Source: Meloidogyne chitwoodi (Eukaryota > Nematoda > Chromadorea > Rhabditida > Meloidogynidae). From it: a DNA stretch of 64,000 nucleotides. A model generated the notes under the pieces. That model saw only the letters and a program-made list of their open reading frames with translations, searched no databases and was not told where the DNA came from. Shown here piece by piece: positions 59,324-64,000 of the stretch (position 1 is its first letter; each line of letters opens with the position of its first letter). The stretch covers positions 1,798,001 to 1,862,000 of the forward strand of contig JACZZP010000009.1 of NCBI GenBank assembly GCA_015183035.1, read 5' to 3'. The translations under genes were made by a program, and so were the position numbers.

Positions 59324-59447
59324 ATATATATGTATTTAAATAAAATTAATATTTTTATTAATACAACTGTTTTTTTAAATATTTTTAATTTCCCAAAAAT
59401 AGAACTTTGATATTATTTATTAACTTTAAATGTATAACTTTTTGGCT

Positions 59448-59820
59448 CTACCTTAGGACATGTGTCCCAGCAAAGAATATGCGTCCCATGAAAGTATATA
59501 AGTCCCAAAATTAATACATGCGTCCCTTCAAAGTAAATGCGTCCTAAAAGCAATATTTGAGTCCGTATAATAGAGAGTGGGATTTCTAATAGAGAGAAAG
59601 GGTTTTAATAAAGGAACAGGAGCTTGAGAAGGTTCTGATAGAGTGGTGTGTGCTTTATTAGAGGTAGAAAAAATCTGTCAATTAAAATTTCTGATAAAAT
59701 TCGCCTTATGAAAGTCCTAGACTCAAATGAAAGTTATGTATTTGCCTAATTTTTCTTGATGGGATGCATATACTAATTTTGGGACGCATATAATTTGATG
59801 GGACGCATGTCCTAAGGTAG
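59448..59820. mobile_element. MITE with GCGTCCC subrepeats
   Basis: Ends CTACCTTAGGACATGTGTCC (59448) and, inverted, GGACGCATGTCCTAAGGTAG (59801-59820) match but for one base. If TA is the target, the element is CCTTAGG...CCTAAGG flanked by TA, as in Tc1/mariner-type MITEs. The left half repeats ATGCGTCCC with spacers of about 20 bp; the right half has the inverse GGGACGCAT, so the whole folds back. There is no coding content. Confidence 0.82.
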
Positions 59821-59990
59821 ACCTAATTTTTTTTTAAATTTAATAAAATATTTTATTTAAATTTAAAATATTTAAAATATAATTAAATTAAATAATTTAT
59901 TTAATTTTATTCAGAGATCACTTTTTAAAATATTTTAATTAAAATGTTCATTAAAAATATTATTTTATTTATTATTTATTTTCCTTTATT

Positions 59991-60722
59991 TTATTCCATT
60001 ATTTTAATAATATTATTTAAATATTTTCCATCCAATTTTTCAATTACTACAGAATAATCGTCATCTATCCAAGGCCATGATTCAGCAGCCTTAAATTTTA
60101 AATTAATTTTTATATTTAAATTATTTAAACATTTATTTATTTATTAACCTATCCCTTTTTGGGACAAAATTTTAAAAAATTATTTTGAATTTTTTTGACC
60201 TGAAAAAAACTATTTATTTAAATATTGTTTTATAAAATTATTAAAAAAGTTTTAACACAAATTTATTAGGAGAACACTATGAATATAAATATTTTATTAA
60301 TTAAAATCGATAAAATAATATTTATAAAAAAATAAATAATTATTGCCTCAAAATTAACACTGCGAGATGAATCAGGTGTACGTGGTGTTTTTAAATTATT
60401 ATTATTATTTGGACTATTATTATCTTTGCTTTTATTTTTATTTGTACTATAAATTAATTATAATTATAAAATAAATATTATTTTTAAATTTATTTACATT
60501 CCAAAATTTAATGTCCAGAAAAAGAAACGTGGAGAACGTTTCCTTTGGTTTTTTTGTTGTGAAACTTTAATAGTACTATTTGTTGTTCTCTCAATACAAA
60601 GACGTTGACTACCTTTAATTTTAAAATTAAAATTAAATAAAAGAATATTTAATTATATTACTAATATTTGTTGAATTAGATGAAGAAGAAGAAATTGATG
60701 ATATTGCTGTAGAACCACCCAT
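59991..60722 (-). CDS. Small unknown protein (120 aa)
   Basis: Exons 60722-60662, 60612-60498, 60446-60359 and 60089-59991 join in phase. There is no signal peptide. The protein is MGGSTAISSISSSSSNSTN at the start, then a Cys-containing basic block (QRLCIERTTNSTIKVS, NQRKRSPRFFFWTLNFG), an Asn-rich linker with LKTPRTPDSSRS, and a final AAESWPWIDDDYSVVIEKLD. TPRTPDSS offers proline-directed phosphorylation sites. The last exon looks the most constrained. The third exon may extend to NFE using a GC donor. No family recognised. A nuclear or cytoplasmic regulator is possible, but nothing in the sequence proves it. Confidence 0.5.
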
Positions 60723-62165
60723 TTTTATATTTTTTTAATTAAAATTAATTATTTTCTAAATTTTTTAAAAATATTAATAATATTTTATTTTTTACAAATA
60801 AATTTACAAAATTAATGGTGTAATTTTTAAAAAGCTGAAAATATAATATTTTTATTTTTTACAAACCTTAAAAAAACATTTATTATTTTTTAAATTATAA
60901 AAAGTAAAGTAGTAAAAGTCTGTTTTAATTTAAATACATTTTAAAGCTTAAATATGTCTAAAAGCTTTGTCATTAATAAACAATTTTTTAAAAATGTCAA
61001 GTAAACAAAAATAAAAGAAAAAAATTGAGGGGGATTTTGGGATATTTAACTTTTTTTTAAAAAAACTAAAAAAAGACAAAAAATAATTCATAAAAAAACT
61101 TTTCATAAATTGTATTTCTATAAAAATTCTCAAAAAAATATTTTTTAAAAAATATTTTTGAATAAGAAAAATTAATTTGAATATATTTTAGGTTAATTCA
61201 TCAACTGTAAAAAATTGTCATTAACAAAATTTTTTATGAAACATTTTTTAAAAAAACGCCCACTAATTTTTTAAAATAATTGCCAAAAATTTATTCTTTT
61301 TTAAAAAAAAAAAGAATAAATAATAAAAAAGAAAATTCAAAAATATTAAAAAAAGACCAAAAAACATTTTAAAAAATAAATTTAAGTTATTATAAGTAAT
61401 TTATAATAATTTATTATATTTAAAATATTAATGCCTAAAATATAATAAATAAATAAATCTTTTCAATTATTTTAAAAAAATATTTTCACTTAAATTGTGT
61501 TCGGCCCCATAGAAACACAACCTTATAAGCAATTATATATTATTTAAATATATTTATATTTAAAAATATAAATATTATTATTATTAATAAAATAATACTT
61601 TTTTTTAAATTTTATTTTTAATAAAAAAATAAATAAATAAAATTATATTTATATTTAATTTAGTTAAATGAATATATTTATTGATAAAATAATGCATTAA
61701 AAATAAGCAAAAATGACATAAGCTTCATTTATTATTTTTCTTTTCACAGCATGGCGAAAAATAAAATAGAGAAAAAAAATAAAAATATTATATTTTCAAA
61801 TTAATAATCAAAAATAATTTTTTATTAAAATATGGAAAAATTGTATTTTTGTAATTTATTTGAAAAATAATTAAAAATAAATTTAAATAATAATATAATT
61901 TAATTTAAAAAATAATTAATTATTAAATTAAATTAATAACTTTCTTAAAATGTCAATTTTTAATATTTTATATATAAAAATTAAAAATATTTAATAAATT
62001 TAAAGTTTATGACTATTAAATAATAATAAATTTATATTCTTTTAAAAAACTAAAAAAATACCTAAATAAATATAACTATTAAAATAATTTAAATAAATTT
62101 AAAAAAAAAATATTTTCTAAAAATTAAATATCCCCATTCAATAAAAATTAAAAAAATATTTAAAT
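60723..62165. other. Intergenic, AT-rich
   Basis: No gene is seen. A GTGTTCGGCCCCATAGAAAC patch at about 61497 is the only GC-richer point and has no further structure. Confidence 0.4.
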
Positions 62166-64000
62166 TTACTCTTTTGATTCATCTTTCTGTTTATCATTTT
62201 TCATTTCTTTAAGGCTTTTAGGATATTCCAAAATTGCAGGTGCTGAATGTTGTGATATTGTAGGAGAGCCTTCATTAGAGAAGATTTCACTTTTCTTTAA
62301 AAATTATTTTTTTTTAATTATTTAATAAATAAAAATTAAAAAAAATAATTAAAAATTACCTGATCGGATGATTCAGGAAGCATAAGTGATATTTTTTTAA
62401 ATTTATTTCGTTTTCCTTTAGGTGAAGGAGGTAACTCTGAAGTCAACTAAAATATTTTTTTATTAATTTTAAAATTAAAAAAAAATTAATTTTAAATAAA
62501 AACCAATGGAATTTGATTATCAGAATTCAAAATATTCTCAGAATTAATTTGTTCACTTTCTTTTAAATTTTTTATGTTATTAAATTCTTGTGATGTTTCT
62601 TTAAAGAAAAAATAAAATTATTCTTTTTTTTTTTAAATTTATCTATTAATTTTTTTATATTTAAAAATTAATTTTAAAAATATTTTTAATAAAATATATT
62701 TAATTTATTAACCTTTTTCAACTGAAATTTTTTTATTTTGCCAATCCTTAAAAGTTGGCAATTTATTAAAATTAATTAATTTATGTAAATCATCCATTTT
62801 ATTTACTTCATTTATATTTTCATTAAATTTTGAATTATCTTCATTTTTTTCAAATAAATCTTTAATTAAATTAAAATTATTATTTATTTATTTTTTATTA
62901 AAAAAATTATTTTGCTAAGTCTAGAAAAAAATTAAAATAAATAATTTAAAACCTGTATTTATTATTGTTTTTTCCTTATCTAAAATATTTTCATCATTTT
63001 TTAATTTTTTATTTGAACTTTCTCCAATTTTTAATTTTCCCTGAAAATTAATAATTTTATTAAAAAAATAATTAATTAATTAATTTTTATTTAAAAATTA
63101 TAACATTTTTATTTTTTAAATCTTTTAATGATTCTTTAATTCCTCTTTTTAATTCTAATTCATTTATTAATTCTTCATCAAAATTTGTTAAATCTTCAAA
63201 ATTATTTTTTTGTTCTTCTTCATTTATAGCTTTAGATTTTCCTTTTATTTTTTTAATTTCTTCTTCATTATTATTATTATTTATTGAACTTTAAAATTTA
63301 AAATATATATATTTAAAAGGTGATATATTTAAGGGTTTAGTTTTTTATTTTTAAAAAGAACAAAAATAAAATTATTTTTATGACACTCTATTTTGCCAAA
63401 ATTCTCACATTTTCAGCTCCTTATTGTTAAAAAAATACTCGAAAAAATTTTATTTAATAAAAAAAATTAATTATTTTCAAATATAAAAATTATATTTTTT
63501 AAAATAAATAAATTTAAATATATTTATTTATTTACCTATCACTGTTAGTATTTAATTCTTCTTTTGAAGGTGAAGATGAAAGAGCTATTAATTGTTCTAC
63601 AGCTATTTCTTCATTTTCATTTAAATTATTTATTGGAAACTCAAAAGAATTATTTTCTTTTTCATTTTGTAAATTATTATTAAAAATATTTTTATTATTT
63701 AAATTTTCATTCAATTCATTATTTAAAGCTGTAAAAAGAAAAACAAAAATTTTAATATAAAAATTGTTTAAATAATAGTTCACCCCGAAGATCTAAACTC
63801 TACAAATCCCTATAGATCAAAACCAAAATAATATTAACAATAATAATTAAAAAATTAAAACATAACTGAAAGACATTTATGATTCAAAAATAATTTAAAA
63901 ATAATTAAAAAAGAATACAAACTAAAATTGTCAGGCACAAGTAATGGTTCATGGTCGTGGTCTTTTCGAGTAGTAACAGAATTATTTTTATCTGTAATAG
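62166..64000 (-). CDS. Low-complexity Glu/Lys/Asn/Ser-rich protein, 3' part (5' end outside window)
   Basis: At least eight exons lie on the minus strand. From the edge: TDKNNSVTTRKDHDHEPLLV then PDNF; then (from about 63729) LNNELNENLNNKNIFNNN with EEIAVEQLIALSSSPSKEE; then Lys/Glu-rich segments (EEEIKKIKGKSKAINEE, FDEELINELELKRGIKESLK); then SELPPSPKGKRNKFKKISLM then LPESSDQ; and last GSPTISQHSAPAILEYPKSL ending KDESKE and TAA at 62168-62166. Exon ends fit GT-AG, with introns of about 50-200 nt. SPSK, SPKGK and SP/TP sites suggest a phosphorylated intracellular protein; the LPPSPKGKRNKFKK block is the most distinctive. No family is recognised, and the start lies beyond the window. Confidence 0.5.

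Noticed and set aside
60948..61133. 61-aa minus-strand frame rich in Phe/Lys
   Set aside because: Poly-A/T composition, no splice context and no signal peptide continuing into neighbouring exons.

Overview
This is eukaryotic nuclear DNA from a nematode, most likely a plant-parasitic root-knot nematode (Meloidogyne or a close relative). By eye about four fifths of the bases are A or T. Genes are broken into many small exons by short GT-AG introns, mostly about 30-60 nt. The content is nematode-type: chemosensory and neuropeptide GPCRs, CAP/venom-allergen-like proteins, a saposin-like protein, a Ly6-type protein and a PL3 pectate-lyase-family protein. PL3 in an animal genome points to a plant-parasitic tylenchid. 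The species call is an inference. Exon joins were made by hand from splice signals, frame continuity and domain sense; where I list exon coordinates the phases close exactly.

Layout. 1-1314 (+): 3' part of an NPY/NPF-type neuropeptide receptor. 2026-5236 (-): one secreted, modular, mucin-like protein with two copies of a Cys-rich domain and a long Thr/Pro/Glu repeat. 5.7-7.5 kb: a fold-back element and a CCGGAT-rich transposon. 8.9-10.7 kb (+): Sre/Sra-like chemoreceptor with an apparent frameshift. 11.7-16.0 kb (+): unknown surface or secreted protein. 16.5-17.4 kb (+): CAP protein. 18.7-21.6 kb (+): flavin monooxygenase. 22.0-23.3 kb (-): claudin-like four-TM protein. 23.3-27.0 kb: gene-poor. 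27.0-31.9 kb (+): a single-pass membrane protein and a RING-like protein. 32.1-34.2 kb (-): a small secreted protein and a Ly6-like protein. 35.1-36.3 kb (-): PL3 protein lacking acidic catalytic-site residues. 38.1-38.8 kb (+): saposin-like protein. 39.0-41.5 kb (-): IL-17-like cytokine with a nested transposon in an intron. 42.8-46.4 kb (-): secreted helical Lys/Asn-rich protein, also with a transposon in an intron. 46.5-47.1 kb: a MITE. 47.4-48.4 kb (+): secreted EF-hand protein. 49.0-49.7 kb (-): secreted acidic protein. 50.2-53.2 kb (-): DENND6-type Rab GEF. 53.9-55.7 kb (-): NRF-6-type acyltransferase. 56.1-57.8 kb (-): a tiny Cys-rich secreted peptide and a second CAP protein. 58.3-59.8 kb: GC-rich mobile-element debris and a MITE. 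60.0-60.7 kb (-): small unknown protein. 62.2-64.0 kb (-): low-complexity gene running off the edge.

Themes. About half the genes begin with a signal peptide, so the window is rich in secreted proteins, including host-parasite types (CAP, PL3, saposin-like, short Cys-rich). Housekeeping genes (FMO, DENND6) sit among them. The mobile DNA is distinctive: several unrelated-looking transposons carry arrays of different GC-rich palindromic words, yet share one internal core, and two of them sit inside introns of secreted-protein genes.
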